In this document: positions 1-8,957 of the stretch, piece after piece | How positions within the stretch are numbered: position 1 is the first letter of the stretch | Layout: every line of letters starts with the position of its first letter | From: Planctomycetota bacterium | Lineage (GTDB): Bacteria; Planctomycetota; UBA1135; GCA-002686595 | Assembly (NCBI GenBank): GCA_002686595.1 | Contig: NYXZ01000015.1 | Location: 19,587 to 83,586 of the forward strand | Reading direction: 5' to 3' | Length of the DNA: 64,000 nucleotides | Made by a program: the position numbers and the translations under genes | Notes under the pieces: generated by a model | Database searches by the model: none | Seen by the model: the letters and a program-made list of their open reading frames with translations, nothing else | What the model was told of the DNA's origin: nothing

Positions 1-2
1 TG

Positions 3-380
3 GTCGTGGGGGGCGGAGGCCTGTACCTCATGGGGCGAGCGGGCAGCGCCGCCTTTGGGCAGGAGGCCATGGGCTTCGGCGATGTGAAGCTGATAGCCGC
101 CGCTGGCCTGTGGTTGGGGCCCGGGGGCGTCCTGGTAGCCCTCATGCTGGCCTCCCTGGTGGCGTCCTTCTTTGGCATTGGCAATATCCTGCGCTTCTTC
201 TGCCTGCTCCGCCGTCGATGCGCCAGCCGTCGCCAACCCCATGGCCGCTGGCGCAGCCTGCGCACGGCACGCCTGGCCGGACGCTTTGTACCTTTTGGAC
301 CCTATCTCGCCCTGGGCATTGGAATCGTGCTCCTGCGCTGGAATGATGTAGCCAACTGGCTGCTGTCCATTAGCGCCTGA
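3..380 (+). CDS. pilD: Prepilin peptidase (A24 family), C-terminal part
   Basis: Partial gene that enters from the left edge of the window. The visible ~125 residues hold the second catalytic motif of the GxGD aspartic peptidases (GFGDVK near visible residue 23-28), followed by hydrophobic segments and a C-terminal motif, FVPFGPYLALG, typical of type IV prepilin peptidases. These inner-membrane enzymes cut the leader of type IV pilins just before the Phe-Thr-Leu segment and N-methylate the new end. The substrate is plausibly the pilin at 8114-8887. The first catalytic Asp and any zinc-binding Cys domain would lie outside the window. The family call is firm; whether it serves a pilus or a type II secretion system cannot be told from this fragment. 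Confidence 0.88.
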   Translation, partial: VVGGGGLYLMGRAGSAAFGQEAMGFGDVKLIAAAGLWLGPGGVLVALMLASLVASFFGIGNILRFFCLLRRRCASRRQPHGRWRSLRTARLAGRFVPFGPYLALGIGIVLLRWNDVANWLLSISA

Positions 381-495
381 GGCTCAGGAATCAACCGGGC
401 CTTCGTCGGCGAAGACCAGCGGCGGCCGGATTTGTCCTGTGCGGCCAGCGCCGCCCCATCGTCACCCACGCTTCATCGAGAGACCCGCGACAACC

Positions 496-1164
496 ATGAC
501 ATACAACAAAACGACCCCGGCCCTGATGGCCGGTCTACTGATGACCCTGCCCCTAGTGGCGGGGTGTGTTTCCAACTCCACTTTCCGCAAGACAATCGGC
601 GACAGGGAAACCGAAATCCGTTCCCTGCGCGAAGAACGCGTGGCCCTCAAGAGCAGGATTCAAGGCCTCTCCGGTGAACGGGACACGCTTGAAGTGGCCC
701 TGGCCGAAGCCAGCCTGCGTGCCGTTGAGGTGCCCATCCAGCAGCCCGTGCTTTACCCCGGCCTGGACGAAGCAGGCGTGGGCTACGACATGGTGGGGGG
801 CAACCTGGTGTTGACCATTCCATCTTCCGTGACCTTCGGTTCCGGCAAGGCCCAACTCACGGACAAGGGTCAGGCTGTCTTGGCCACGGTGGCCGCCACC
901 CTGGCAGCGGAGCACGCCGCTGGCGTTTACTTCATCGAAGGCCACACGGACTCCGACCCCATCTCCAAGTCCAAGTTCGATTCGAACCGCGACCTTTCCC
1001 TGGCACGTGCCATGGCGGTCCTGCGGCACTTGGTGGAGGCCAGCGGCCTCAGCGATGCGCAATGCGTGGTCGTGGGGCACGGTGAATACCGCCCGGTGGC
1101 CAGCAACGACAGCGTGGAGGGCAAGGCCCAAAACCGCCGCGTCGAAATCGTCATCCACGAGTAA
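496..1164 (+). CDS. OmpA-family peptidoglycan-binding lipoprotein
   Basis: 222 residues. The ATG at 496 is preferred over an upstream in-frame ATG at 439 because it gives a clean lipoprotein signal: a basic N-terminus, a hydrophobic core and a lipobox LVAGC with Cys24. Residues ~28-65 are charged and heptad-like, probably a short coiled coil. The C-terminal half (~residue 110 on) is an OmpA-like domain with EGHTDSDPI and NRRVEIVI, the conserved region that binds diaminopimelate-type peptidoglycan. The protein probably anchors the outer membrane to the wall. It stands alone between the prepilin peptidase and the EF-G-like gene, and a strong hairpin lies 13 bases after its stop. Confidence 0.88.
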   Translation: MTYNKTTPALMAGLLMTLPLVAGCVSNSTFRKTIGDRETEIRSLREERVALKSRIQGLSGERDTLEVALAEASLRAVEVPIQQPVLYPGLDEAGVGYDMVGGNLVLTIPSSVTFGSGKAQLTDKGQAVLATVAATLAAEHAAGVYFIEGHTDSDPISKSKFDSNRDLSLARAMAVLRHLVEASGLSDAQCVVVGHGEYRPVASNDSVEGKAQNRRVEIVIHE

Positions 1165-1176
1165 GGAGTAGCGCTC

Positions 1177-1202
1177 GGGGCGCGGTTCGCGGACCGCGCC
1201 CC
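1177..1202 (+). terminator. GC hairpin after OmpA-like gene, no U-tract
   Basis: GGGGCGCGGT pairs with ACCGCGCCCC around a 6-base loop, 12 bases after the stop codon. There is no T-run behind it, so it may stabilise the 3' end or assist Rho-dependent termination rather than act as a classic intrinsic terminator. Confidence 0.4.
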
Positions 1203-1421
1203 GGCGGTTGCTCTGGGCTGCAACCCCAGCCGGATGTCGGTCGGGGAAACGACGGTTCGGCGCTTGTCACAGGCTGGATTTGCCGCGCTCGCCTGGGCGG
1301 GGAAGTACGGCAGGGTCTGACACCCTATACGACCGCTGCCGCTGGCGCGGGCGTCAGCTCCAGGGTGTGACGCCGCCGCTCCCCTCCCTCGCCTCCACCC
1401 CCGCCGCCCTCTGCCGCACCG

Positions 1422-1450
1422 TTGAGGATTGGGGGCGTGGCCGCTAGACT
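1422..1450 (+). promoter_or_regulatory. Possible sigma70-type promoter for the EF-G-like gene
   Basis: TTGAGG (1422-1427), a 17-base spacer and TAGACT (1445-1450) match the -35/-10 layout. The predicted start of transcription would leave a leader of roughly 90 bases before the ATG at 1551. This is sequence resemblance only. Confidence 0.35.
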
Positions 1451-1550
1451 ATGAGGCCCTTTCTTGCCGGCCGGACAGGAGGAACTCCCCCGGACCGGGA
1501 GCCACCACACCCATTGCCACAGCGCCCTGCGGGGCCGCAAAAAGCCGGCC

Positions 1551-3560
1551 ATGAGTTCGTCCAACACCATCCATAACATCTCTTTCGTCGGTCACCCCTC
1601 AGCGGGCAAGACCACCCTCGTAGACGCCCTGGCCTTTGCCACAGGCGCCTCTCCGCGCAAGGGCTCGGTCTCGGACAAGACCAGCATCTGCGACACGGAG
1701 CCGGAGGAGCAGGACAAGCAACACACCCTGCAACTGTCCGTGGTTTGGGCTGAATGGGAGGGGCGCACCTGGTCGTTCATCGACACGCCGGGTTATCCCG
1801 AGTTCCAGGGCGAGGTGCAGTCCGCCCTCTTCGGCGCGGACCTGGTGGTGGGCGTGGTCAGTTGCGCCAGCGGGGCCACCTACAACTTGCGCACGAAAAT
1901 GACCCGGGCTGAACTCCTGGGTCGCGGACGGGCCATCGTCATCACGCACTTGGATGGCGACAACGCTGACTTCGACACCCTGGTCTCCGAGCTGCGCGAT
2001 TCCGTGGGCGAAGTCTGCGTGCCGGTGCTCCTGCCGGACGCCAGCGGCCCGGGTTTCTCCTCCGTGTGTCGCACCCTGCTGAACCCGGAATCAGAATGGT
2101 GCCAGCGCCTCAAGGATCGCGTCATGGACGCCTGCGAGGACGAGGAGATTCTGATGGAGTACCTCGATACCCAGGAGGTCAGCGAAGAGCAGTTGGAATC
2201 CCTGATGCCGGCTGCCATTGCTGGCGGCGCCCTGGTACCTGTTTTGGTTTGCAATCCTGATTCTGGTCTGGGGGTTGAGGAGACCCTGACCTTCCTCAAG
2301 CGCTTTGCGCCCTCGCCAAGTGACCTGCCGATCACGGATGCGGATGGCGCGGCCCTCGATGCCGATCCCAGCGCCGACCTCCAGGGCACCGTGTTTAATG
2401 TGAAGTCAGATCCCCACGTGGGCAAGATCTGCCTGGTGCGCATCCACTCGGGCACCCTGAAAGCCTCCGACCAGGTATGCGCCCCGGGCGAGGCCAAGGG
2501 CGAGAAGCTCGGCGGCCTGTTCCGCCTTGTGGGCAAGAAGCGCGAGGCCATTGAATCCGCCGGACCCGGCGATGTGGTGGCTTTTACCAAGGTGGAAGGC
2601 CTGACTACTTGGGATGAGTTCAACCTGGCTGGGGGCAACGCCACCACGGTCAAGAAACCGCATACGCCCACACCCATGGTGGCCCAGGCGGTAACGCCCA
2701 AGACGCGGGCCGACGAGCAGAAACTCGGCGAGGCACTCAAGAAGCTCGCCGCAGAGGATCCCACTTTTCAGATTGAGCATGCCAAGGACACTCACGAGCT
2801 AGTCGTGCACGGCATGAGCGATTTGCATCTGCAGGTCATGCTCGATCGCATGAAGCGACGTTACGGTGTGGAGGTCGAAACCCACATTCCACGCATCTCC
2901 TATCAAGAAACGATTTCCAAGGCCTCTGAAGGGCACCACCGACACAAGAAACAGTCCGGCGGTCGCGGACAGTTCGGCGAGTGTTTCCTGCGCCTGCGCC
3001 CCCTACCCTCGGGGGAGGGAGTGGTCTTCAAGGATGCGGTCGTGGGCGGTTCCATCCCGCGCAACCTGATCCCCGCCGTGGAGAAGGGCATTATGGAAAT
3101 TGCTGCCGAGGGCGTGCTGACCCGTGGGCGCGTGGTGGATGTGGAAGTAGAGCTGTACGACGGCAAATTCCACGCGGTGGATTCCGACGAGGCCAGCTTC
3201 AAAATGGCTGGCGGCCGCGCCTTCAAGGAGGGCTTCATGGCCGCCAAACCCGTGCTCCTGGAACCCCTCATGAAGCTAGAGATCCACATACCTTCGGATG
3301 ATGCGGGCACGGTTTTCAGCGATCTGACGAGCCAACGCCGGGGACAGGTCCTCGACCAGTCCAGCGAAGCTGGTGGCTCCATCACGATCATCAAGGCCGA
3401 AGCCCCCCTGGCGACGGTTCAGACCTATCACCGGGATCTCAAGTCCCAAACCGCTGGTGAGGGCGGCTACTCCATGAGCTTCTCACGCCATGCCACAGTG
3501 CCCGCTGTGGAACAGCCGAAGGTGCTGGCTGAATACGGTCGCGCCAAGGAAGAGGCCTAG
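1551..3560 (+). CDS. Elongation factor G-like translational GTPase (EF-G2 type)
   Basis: 669 residues from the ATG at 1551, shorter than canonical EF-G (~690-700). Domain order follows EF-G: a GTPase domain with P-loop GHPSAGKT (14-21) and DTPGYPEF (78-85), a beta-barrel, and EF-G domains III-V ending near residue 660. The G4 motif that reads the guanine is THLD (132-135) instead of NKxD, so nucleotide specificity may differ. This divergent class occurs beside normal EF-G in many bacteria, and its role is less clear than ribosome translocation. The gene stands alone, with a promoter-like sequence upstream. Its TAG stop lies inside the end of the inverted-repeat element that follows. Confidence 0.88.
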   Translation: MSSSNTIHNISFVGHPSAGKTTLVDALAFATGASPRKGSVSDKTSICDTEPEEQDKQHTLQLSVVWAEWEGRTWSFIDTPGYPEFQGEVQSALFGADLVVGVVSCASGATYNLRTKMTRAELLGRGRAIVITHLDGDNADFDTLVSELRDSVGEVCVPVLLPDASGPGFSSVCRTLLNPESEWCQRLKDRVMDACEDEEILMEYLDTQEVSEEQLESLMPAAIAGGALVPVLVCNPDSGLGVEETLTFLKRFAPSPSDLPITDADGAALDADPSADLQGTVFNVKSDPHVGKICLVRIHSGTLKASDQVCAPGEAKGEKLGGLFRLVGKKREAIESAGPGDVVAFTKVEGLTTWDEFNLAGGNATTVKKPHTPTPMVAQAVTPKTRADEQKLGEALKKLAAEDPTFQIEHAKDTHELVVHGMSDLHLQVMLDRMKRRYGVEVETHIPRISYQETISKASEGHHRHKKQSGGRGQFGECFLRLRPLPSGEGVVFKDAVVGGSIPRNLIPAVEKGIMEIAAEGVLTRGRVVDVEVELYDGKFHAVDSDEASFKMAGGRAFKEGFMAAKPVLLEPLMKLEIHIPSDDAGTVFSDLTSQRRGQVLDQSSEAGGSITIIKAEAPLATVQTYHRDLKSQTAGEGGYSMSFSRHATVPAVEQPKVLAEYGRAKEEA

Positions 3561-3730
3561 GAGCCCGTTGGAAAAGTCGCGTCGCGCGGCGAAGCCAGCG
3601 GCGGCGAGGCGAGGAAGGTGAGGCGGCGGAAGCGGCCCTGTGGGGCCGCTGAGCACGGCTCGACGAGCCTGACGCCGCATCGGCGTTGATGGCGAAGCCG
3701 TAGTAGGGAGTTTTTGGAGGGGGCTCCTAG
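3557..3730. repeat. Dispersed inverted-repeat element, copy 1 (inverted orientation)
   Basis: A 174-bp segment running from CTAGGAGCCCGTTGGAAAAG to GGGCTCCTAG, so its two ends are near inverted complements. Its reverse complement matches copy 3 (41054-41220) along nearly the whole length, and copies 2 and 4 share the ends with internal deletions. The TAG stop of the EF-G-like gene (3558-3560) lies in the element's end. It has no coding capacity; it resembles a MITE or a mobile 3'-end hairpin. Confidence 0.8.
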
Positions 3731-3888
3731 GCCGCCTTCCACCGGGCCGCGGGCCCTTTGACCGCGGCGTGACATTTGGGTCGCCCTGGCTGCGGTTGCG
3801 TTCGGGTTCCAGTTGCCACAAACCAGATACTCTCAAGAACTTACCTCCGGGGGCCCGAAGAGGCCCTGGGAGAAGCGCACTGGCCGAG

Positions 3889-4944
3889 ATGGAAGAACTA
3901 CTCGCGCTCCTGGTACGCCAGGGGGGCTCTGATTTGCACCTGTCGCCGGGCAGTCCGCCGCGGGTGCGCGTGGATGGCGTGGTGACAGCCGTGGATCTGC
4001 CGCCCCTGACAGATGATAGTTCCCGACGCCTGATTACAGGCATCCTGACGTCGGAGCAAATCGCCATCCTCGACCGCGAACGGGAGTTGGATTGTGCCCT
4101 GGGTTTGGCGGGTTGCGGCCGCTTTCGCGTCAACGCCTTCTACCGTCAGGGTGCCGTGGCGGCGGTCTTCCGCGCTATTCCAGACCACATCCCGAGCTTT
4201 GCCCAGTTGGGTCTGCCGGTGGCCGTATGCGAACGGATGGCCTCCCTGCGCTCGGGCCTGGTGCTCTTCACCGGGGCCACGGGCTCGGGCAAGTCCACCA
4301 GCCTAGCGGCCCTCTTGGACCATGTGAACGAACACCGCCAGGGCCACATCGTCACTATCGAGGACCCGGTGGAGTTCACTCACCACCACCGCAATTGCGT
4401 GGTCACTCAACGCGAGGTGGGAGCGGACACACACGGCTTCGCCCGCGCCTTGAAGAGTGTCCTGCGCCAAGATCCTGATGTTGTGCTGGTGGGCGAGCTG
4501 CGGGACCAACAGACCATTGAGGCGGCCTTGACCCTGGCCGAAACCGGGCACCTGACCCTTGCCACCCTGCACACTTCCGATGCTCCCCAGACCATCAACC
4601 GCATCGTGGATGTCTTTCCGGCGGAGAGTCAAGCCCAGGTGCGTACCCAGCTCTCCTTCAGTTTGGAGGGCGTCATTTGCCAACAGCTGTTGCCCCTGGC
4701 CGCCGGCCGCGGACGCGCCCTGGCGGCGGAAATCCTGTTGGCCACGCCGGCCGTGCGCGCCCTGATTCGCGAGAACCGCACCCACCAACTCCAGTCGCAC
4801 CTGCAGACCGGTGCCCGGCTGGGCATGTGCACCATGGCCCATTCCCTGGCGGGCCTGGTGCGTTCTGGCCGCGTGCGTGTGGCGGATGCCGAGGCGGCTC
4901 TACCGGATCCCACGGAACTCCACCGTTTGATGAGGGCCGCCTGA
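3889..4944 (+). CDS. pilT: Type IV pilus retraction ATPase PilT
   Basis: 351 residues. The ATG at 3889 gives the typical PilT N-terminus (MEELLALLVRQGGSDLHLSP); in-frame codons further upstream are not PilT-like. It has Walker A GATGSGKST (129-137), Asp box IEDPVEFTH (158-166), Walker B DVVLVGE (197-203) and the His box TLHTS. The C-terminal ALIRENRTHQLQSHLQTG is the PilT signature (AIRNLIRE region) needed for retraction and separates it from PilB. As a cytoplasmic hexameric ATPase it would drive pilus disassembly, giving twitching motility and DNA uptake. It is followed 13 bases later by pilB. Confidence 0.93.
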   Translation: MEELLALLVRQGGSDLHLSPGSPPRVRVDGVVTAVDLPPLTDDSSRRLITGILTSEQIAILDRERELDCALGLAGCGRFRVNAFYRQGAVAAVFRAIPDHIPSFAQLGLPVAVCERMASLRSGLVLFTGATGSGKSTSLAALLDHVNEHRQGHIVTIEDPVEFTHHHRNCVVTQREVGADTHGFARALKSVLRQDPDVVLVGELRDQQTIEAALTLAETGHLTLATLHTSDAPQTINRIVDVFPAESQAQVRTQLSFSLEGVICQQLLPLAAGRGRALAAEILLATPAVRALIRENRTHQLQSHLQTGARLGMCTMAHSLAGLVRSGRVRVADAEAALPDPTELHRLMRAA

Positions 4945-4957
4945 GGCGGTCGCAAGC

Positions 4958-6682
4958 ATGGTGCGCGTGCTCTCCAAGATCCGTCGTCTCTTGCTGGATA
5001 GCGGGCTCGTTTCCGAGAAACAGTGGGCCGCCGCCAGCGAGGTGCCCGGTTCGCAGGTGGAAGCCCTGCTGGCCCTCGGCAATGTGGCGGAGGAAGACCT
5101 CCTAGCGCTCCTGGGCGGCGCCTCTGGGGTGCCGCCGGTGGACCTCCACCGCGTGTCGCCGGATGCCGAAGCCCTCGCGACCCTCTCCCGCGAGGTATGT
5201 GAGGAGCACGGCATCCTGCCCCTGACCAAGAACGGGCGTAGCCTCTCGATCGTCGTCAGCGATCCCTTCGATGTACTGCTGATGGATGATCTCCGGCATC
5301 TGACGGGCTGTGAGATCCGCAAGGTGCTTTCCCATCCGGCCCTGATCCGCAGCTTGACCGAAAGCCTCTTCCAAGGCGATCGTCAGCAGGTGGATGATCT
5401 CCTCTGCGAGATGGAGGCGGACACTTTGAATCTCGAAGTGCAGATGCGCGAGGACTCCGCCGACTTGGAGGACAGCGGGGCCTGTGGGGACGATGCGCCG
5501 GCGGTCAAGCTCGTCAATCTGATCTTGCTCCAGGCTCTGCGGGAGCAGGCCAGTGACATCCATGTGGAGCCAGGTGAACATCAACTGCGCGTGCGTATCC
5601 GCGTCGATGGTCGCATGCGTGTCTTGATGACGCCGCCCAAGGCCTATCAAGCGGCGCTGATCAGCCGCTTGAAGATTCTCGCTCAACTGGACATCGCCGA
5701 GCGTTTTAGACCACAGGACGGCAAGTTCCAGATCCGTCACGAAGGCCGCAGTATCGACTTCCGCGTCTCCGTACTACCTGTCGTTGGCGGCGAAAAGGCC
5801 GTGCTGCGTATCCTGGATGCCGGCGCCATGTCCATGGAACTGGATGCCATGGGTTTCGAGGACTGCTGCCTGGCTGACATCCGCCGCGCAATCCACGCGC
5901 CCCATGGCATGTTGCTCGTAACTGGCCCCACGGGTTCAGGCAAGTCCACCACCCTCTACGGTTGTGTGCGCGAAGTGGCCACGGTGGAAGCAAATGTGGT
6001 CACGGTGGAGGATCCCGTCGAATACCGCATGGAGGGCGTCAACCAGGTGCCGGTCAACCCGCAGCGCGGCCTGACCTTCGCCGATGCCCTGCGCTCGATT
6101 CTGCGCCAGGACCCGGACATCGTCTTGGTGGGGGAGATCCGCGACCGGGAGACGGCGGACATTGCCGTCAAGGCCGCCCTGACCGGCCACCTCGTGCTCT
6201 CGACCCTGCACACCAACGACGCGGCCAGCACGGTCACGCGTCTGGTGGACATGGGCGTGGACCCCTTCCTGGTCTCCAGTTCCCTGCTTTGTGTCGGTGC
6301 CCAGCGTTTGGCCCGGCGCATCTGCCAGAGTTGTCGCATACCCCATACCGACCCACCCCCCGAGCGCCTTTTGGCGGCGGGTTTCCTGGAGCAGGAGCTG
6401 GACGAGGCGCAGCTGTTCCGGGCCAACCAGGAGGGCTGTCCACGCTGCACAGAGGGCTATCGCGGGCGTTTTCCGATCCTCGAAACCCTGGCCCTCGACG
6501 CCACCCTCAAGCGCATGGTGGTGGAAGGTCGATCCGTGGCAGAGATCCGTAGCGAGGCCGCTGCCCAGGGCGCCCTCTCCCTGCGCCGCGTGGGCATCCT
6601 GAATGTCCTGCGCGGGGTGACCTCTCTTGAGGAAGTGTTGCGCGTGACCCTAGGCGACCGTGAAGACCCCCGGAATACCTGA
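4958..6682 (+). CDS. pilB: Type IV pilus assembly ATPase PilB (GspE family)
   Basis: 574 residues. The N-terminal ~140 residues form a MshEN-like (GspII_E) domain. The catalytic domain has Walker A GPTGSGKST (323-331), VTVEDPVEYR, Walker B DIVLVGEIRD and the His box LSTLHTNDA. Near the C-terminus two Cys pairs (CQSC and CPRC) make the zinc-binding tetracysteine motif of PilB/GspE proteins. The enzyme powers pilin polymerisation at the inner membrane. It lies between pilT and pilC with gaps of 13 and 2 bases, so the three are surely co-transcribed. MshEN domains in related ATPases can bind cyclic di-GMP, and a PilZ protein is also encoded at 30495-31226, but no direct link is shown. Confidence 0.93.
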   Translation: MVRVLSKIRRLLLDSGLVSEKQWAAASEVPGSQVEALLALGNVAEEDLLALLGGASGVPPVDLHRVSPDAEALATLSREVCEEHGILPLTKNGRSLSIVVSDPFDVLLMDDLRHLTGCEIRKVLSHPALIRSLTESLFQGDRQQVDDLLCEMEADTLNLEVQMREDSADLEDSGACGDDAPAVKLVNLILLQALREQASDIHVEPGEHQLRVRIRVDGRMRVLMTPPKAYQAALISRLKILAQLDIAERFRPQDGKFQIRHEGRSIDFRVSVLPVVGGEKAVLRILDAGAMSMELDAMGFEDCCLADIRRAIHAPHGMLLVTGPTGSGKSTTLYGCVREVATVEANVVTVEDPVEYRMEGVNQVPVNPQRGLTFADALRSILRQDPDIVLVGEIRDRETADIAVKAALTGHLVLSTLHTNDAASTVTRLVDMGVDPFLVSSSLLCVGAQRLARRICQSCRIPHTDPPPERLLAAGFLEQELDEAQLFRANQEGCPRCTEGYRGRFPILETLALDATLKRMVVEGRSVAEIRSEAAAQGALSLRRVGILNVLRGVTSLEEVLRVTLGDREDPRNT

Positions 6683-6684
6683 CC

Positions 6685-7923
6685 ATGAACACATTCCAAT
6701 ACTCGGCTCGCGAACGCAGCGGCAAGCTCGTCGCGGGAACACTCCAGGCGGAGTCCAGAGAGGAGGCCACCCGCGAGTTGCGCGAACGCGATTTGCTTGT
6801 GCTCTCGATGGACGCCGACGCCGCCCCGCGCCGCACCTTGTCCCTGAATCCCAAAGCGTTTTTCGCACGGCGCACAAAGCCCGGTGGCAAACGCGCCGAA
6901 GTCGTGCTCTTCACGCGACAACTCTCAACCATGGTGGCCGCCGGTCTAGCGCTCCTCGAATGCCTCGAAGTGTTGGCCGAGCAGGCCGAGACCGCTGCCA
7001 TGCGTGCCACCTGTGAACGTTTGGTGGAAGAGGTGCGCGGCGGGACCGACCTCTCCACGGCCATGGGCAGCTGCCCGCGGGTCTTCCCACCCCTGTACAT
7101 CAGCATGGTCCAGGCCGGCGAGGTCTCGGGCCAGATGGATTTGATCCTGGCCCGTCTGGCGGACTACCTGGAAAGTTCCGAGGAGCTCAAGCGCGAGATC
7201 CGCGCCGCCATGACCTACCCCGTAGTCTCATTGGTGCTGGTCCTGGCCATCACCGGTTTCCTGATGGTGGGAGTCGTCCCCACCTTCAAGGAAGTCTTCG
7301 ATTCCCTGGACGCGGAACTGCCGACGGTCACTCTGACGGTCCTGGCCATCTCAGATTGGCTGCGGGGCAATGTACTCCTGGGCCTGGCCGGGGTCGGCTC
7401 GCTCGTCGCCGCATTTTTCGGCCTGCGCGCCACCCGGCGTGGCGCCTATCTCCTGGACAAGCTGCGCCTTGGCGTGCCGGTCTTTGGAGTCCTGGCGCGC
7501 AAGGTGGCCCTGGCCCGCTTCAGCCGCACCTTCTCCACCCTGATCCGCTCCGGAGTGCCGATTCTCCCCACCTTGGAGATCGTCTCCGCCACCGCCGGCA
7601 ACCAGGTCATCTCCCGGGCCGTGCTCGAATCCCGAGAAAACGTGCGCGTGGGCAACCCGCTCTCCGAGCCCCTGGCCCGGGGGCGTGTCTTCCCGCCCAT
7701 GGTCGTGCGCATGATCGCCATCGGCGAGCGCACCGGCGCCCTCGAAACGCTCATGGACCGTATCGCGGCCTTCTACGATTCCGAGGTCAAGGCCCAGGTG
7801 AAGTCTCTGACGAGTCTGATCGAACCCATCCTGATCACCTTCATGGGCTTCATCGTGGGCGGTGTGGTGCTGGCCATATTCATGCCCATCCTGGACATGA
7901 TCGGCAACCTGGGTGGCAGTTGA
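6685..7923 (+). CDS. pilC: Type IV pilus inner-membrane platform protein PilC (GspF family)
   Basis: 412 residues with the duplicated T2SF domain of the family: the first copy about 80-205 begins FTRQLSTMVAAGLALLECLE, the second about 280-405 begins FSRTFSTLIRSGVPILPTLE. Each copy is followed by hydrophobic helices, and the last one (IVGGVVLAIFMPILDM) is at the C-terminus. PilC is the cytoplasmic-membrane platform that couples the ATPases PilB and PilT to pilin insertion and extraction. The start ATG follows the pilB stop by 2 bases. Confidence 0.93.
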   Translation: MNTFQYSARERSGKLVAGTLQAESREEATRELRERDLLVLSMDADAAPRRTLSLNPKAFFARRTKPGGKRAEVVLFTRQLSTMVAAGLALLECLEVLAEQAETAAMRATCERLVEEVRGGTDLSTAMGSCPRVFPPLYISMVQAGEVSGQMDLILARLADYLESSEELKREIRAAMTYPVVSLVLVLAITGFLMVGVVPTFKEVFDSLDAELPTVTLTVLAISDWLRGNVLLGLAGVGSLVAAFFGLRATRRGAYLLDKLRLGVPVFGVLARKVALARFSRTFSTLIRSGVPILPTLEIVSATAGNQVISRAVLESRENVRVGNPLSEPLARGRVFPPMVVRMIAIGERTGALETLMDRIAAFYDSEVKAQVKSLTSLIEPILITFMGFIVGGVVLAIFMPILDMIGNLGGS

Positions 7924-8113
7924 GGCGGAATCGACGAAGAGTCGTTTTCCCTTCAAGATCGGCTTTTTCCGCCGCCGATAGGGATGCTGGCTCGACCGCG
8001 CAACGGGTGTGGTCGGCATTTTGAAGAGGGGCCCCAAAGCCCCTGGGGAAGTTGGAGGAGCGGCAGGAGCGCCGCCCGCCGCCCCACTCACTGACGACCT
8101 CCTGAGGAGCACC

Positions 8114-8887
8114 ATGATTCACAACCGTAAGAACGCAGGTTTCACCCTGATCGAGCTGATGATCGTCGTGGCCATCATCGCCATCATCGCCTCGGTGGCG
8201 ATGCCCAAGCTGATGAGCGCCCGCATCTCCGCCAACGAAAACGCAGCGGTGGCCACCCTGCGTTCGATTTCCGCCTCACAACAGCAGATCCAGGCCTCCT
8301 GCGCCATCGATACCGACGCCGACGGCGGCGGTGAGTTCGCCTATTTCGGCGAGCTCTCGGGGGAGATGCCCCTGCGCGTTTACGACGGCGTGGCCGGGGC
8401 CACCCTGGGCGCCGCGCCGGACGACCTGCTCGATCCGCCCTTCCTGGCCACGGCCTTTGGCCTGGTCCAGGCCGCTGGAGCTGACGGCGCCGTGGCCCGC
8501 TCCGGCTATTTCTACAAGATCTACCTGCCGGGTCCCACGGTGGCCGGTGTGACGCCGGGACTGGGTGAGGATCCCGCTGGAGGTGCAAAGGTCGCAGATG
8601 CCACTCCGGCCAACTGGGGTGCGGACAACTCTGAGATCCTGTGGTGCGCCTATGCCTGGCCCGTGGACGCGGAGAAGACCGGCAAGCGCACCTTCTTCGT
8701 GAATCAGGAGGGTGACATCCTTCAATACGACAACCGCGATCAGGCCTATGAGGGCGCCGGCGCCGGGCCGGCCTTCGACGCCGCCTTATCGGACGAGTCC
8801 GCCGCCAATATGGAATCACCCATGGGGATTGCCGCCATGGGCAAGACCGCCAACGACGCCAATGTCTGGACGGTGGTTGGCAACTAG
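8114..8887 (+). CDS. pilA: Type IV pilin-like major subunit
   Basis: 257 residues. The ATG at 8114 is preceded by GAGGAG and gives a short basic leader ending in Gly, then FTLIELMIVVAIIAIIASVA, the classic class III signal with Glu at +5 of the mature protein. Cleavage should occur between Gly9 and Phe10 by a prepilin peptidase. The mature protein (~248 residues) is longer than simple pilins and has an acidic, Gly/Ala-rich C-terminal domain with few Cys. It is 190 bases downstream of pilC with its own strong Shine-Dalgarno and is closed by an intrinsic terminator, as expected for an abundant subunit. A GspG-type pseudopilin is an alternative. Confidence 0.85.
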   Translation: MIHNRKNAGFTLIELMIVVAIIAIIASVAMPKLMSARISANENAAVATLRSISASQQQIQASCAIDTDADGGGEFAYFGELSGEMPLRVYDGVAGATLGAAPDDLLDPPFLATAFGLVQAAGADGAVARSGYFYKIYLPGPTVAGVTPGLGEDPAGGAKVADATPANWGADNSEILWCAYAWPVDAEKTGKRTFFVNQEGDILQYDNRDQAYEGAGAGPAFDAALSDESAANMESPMGIAAMGKTANDANVWTVVGN

Positions 8888-8912
8888 GACACCAGTGAAG
8901 TGCAACTTGACG

Positions 8913-8945
8913 GGCACCGTCGGCGAGGCCGGCGGTGCCTTTTTA
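8913..8945 (+). terminator. Rho-independent terminator after the pilin gene
   Basis: GGCACCGTCGGC pairs with GCCGGCGGTGCC over a 3-base GAG loop, followed directly by TTTTTATT. It lies 25 bases after the pilin stop codon. Confidence 0.88.
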
Positions 8946-8957
8946 TTGGCTGATCGC

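Larger units (their letters stand above)
1165..1550. other. Gap of 386 bases upstream of the EF-G-like gene
   Basis: No convincing gene. It contains a 10-bp GC-rich hairpin (1177-1202) just after the OmpA-like gene, an imperfect inverted repeat (TGACACCCT near 1318 against AGGGTGTGA near 1362) that could be an operator or a leader hairpin, and a sigma70-like promoter at 1422-1450. Short open frames here have atypical composition and no recognisable product. Confidence 0.5.

Noticed and set aside
1880-2764. Long minus-strand frame across the EF-G-like gene
   Set aside because: Opposite-strand shadow: Ser/Arg-rich and without family motifs, while the plus strand is clearly EF-G-like.
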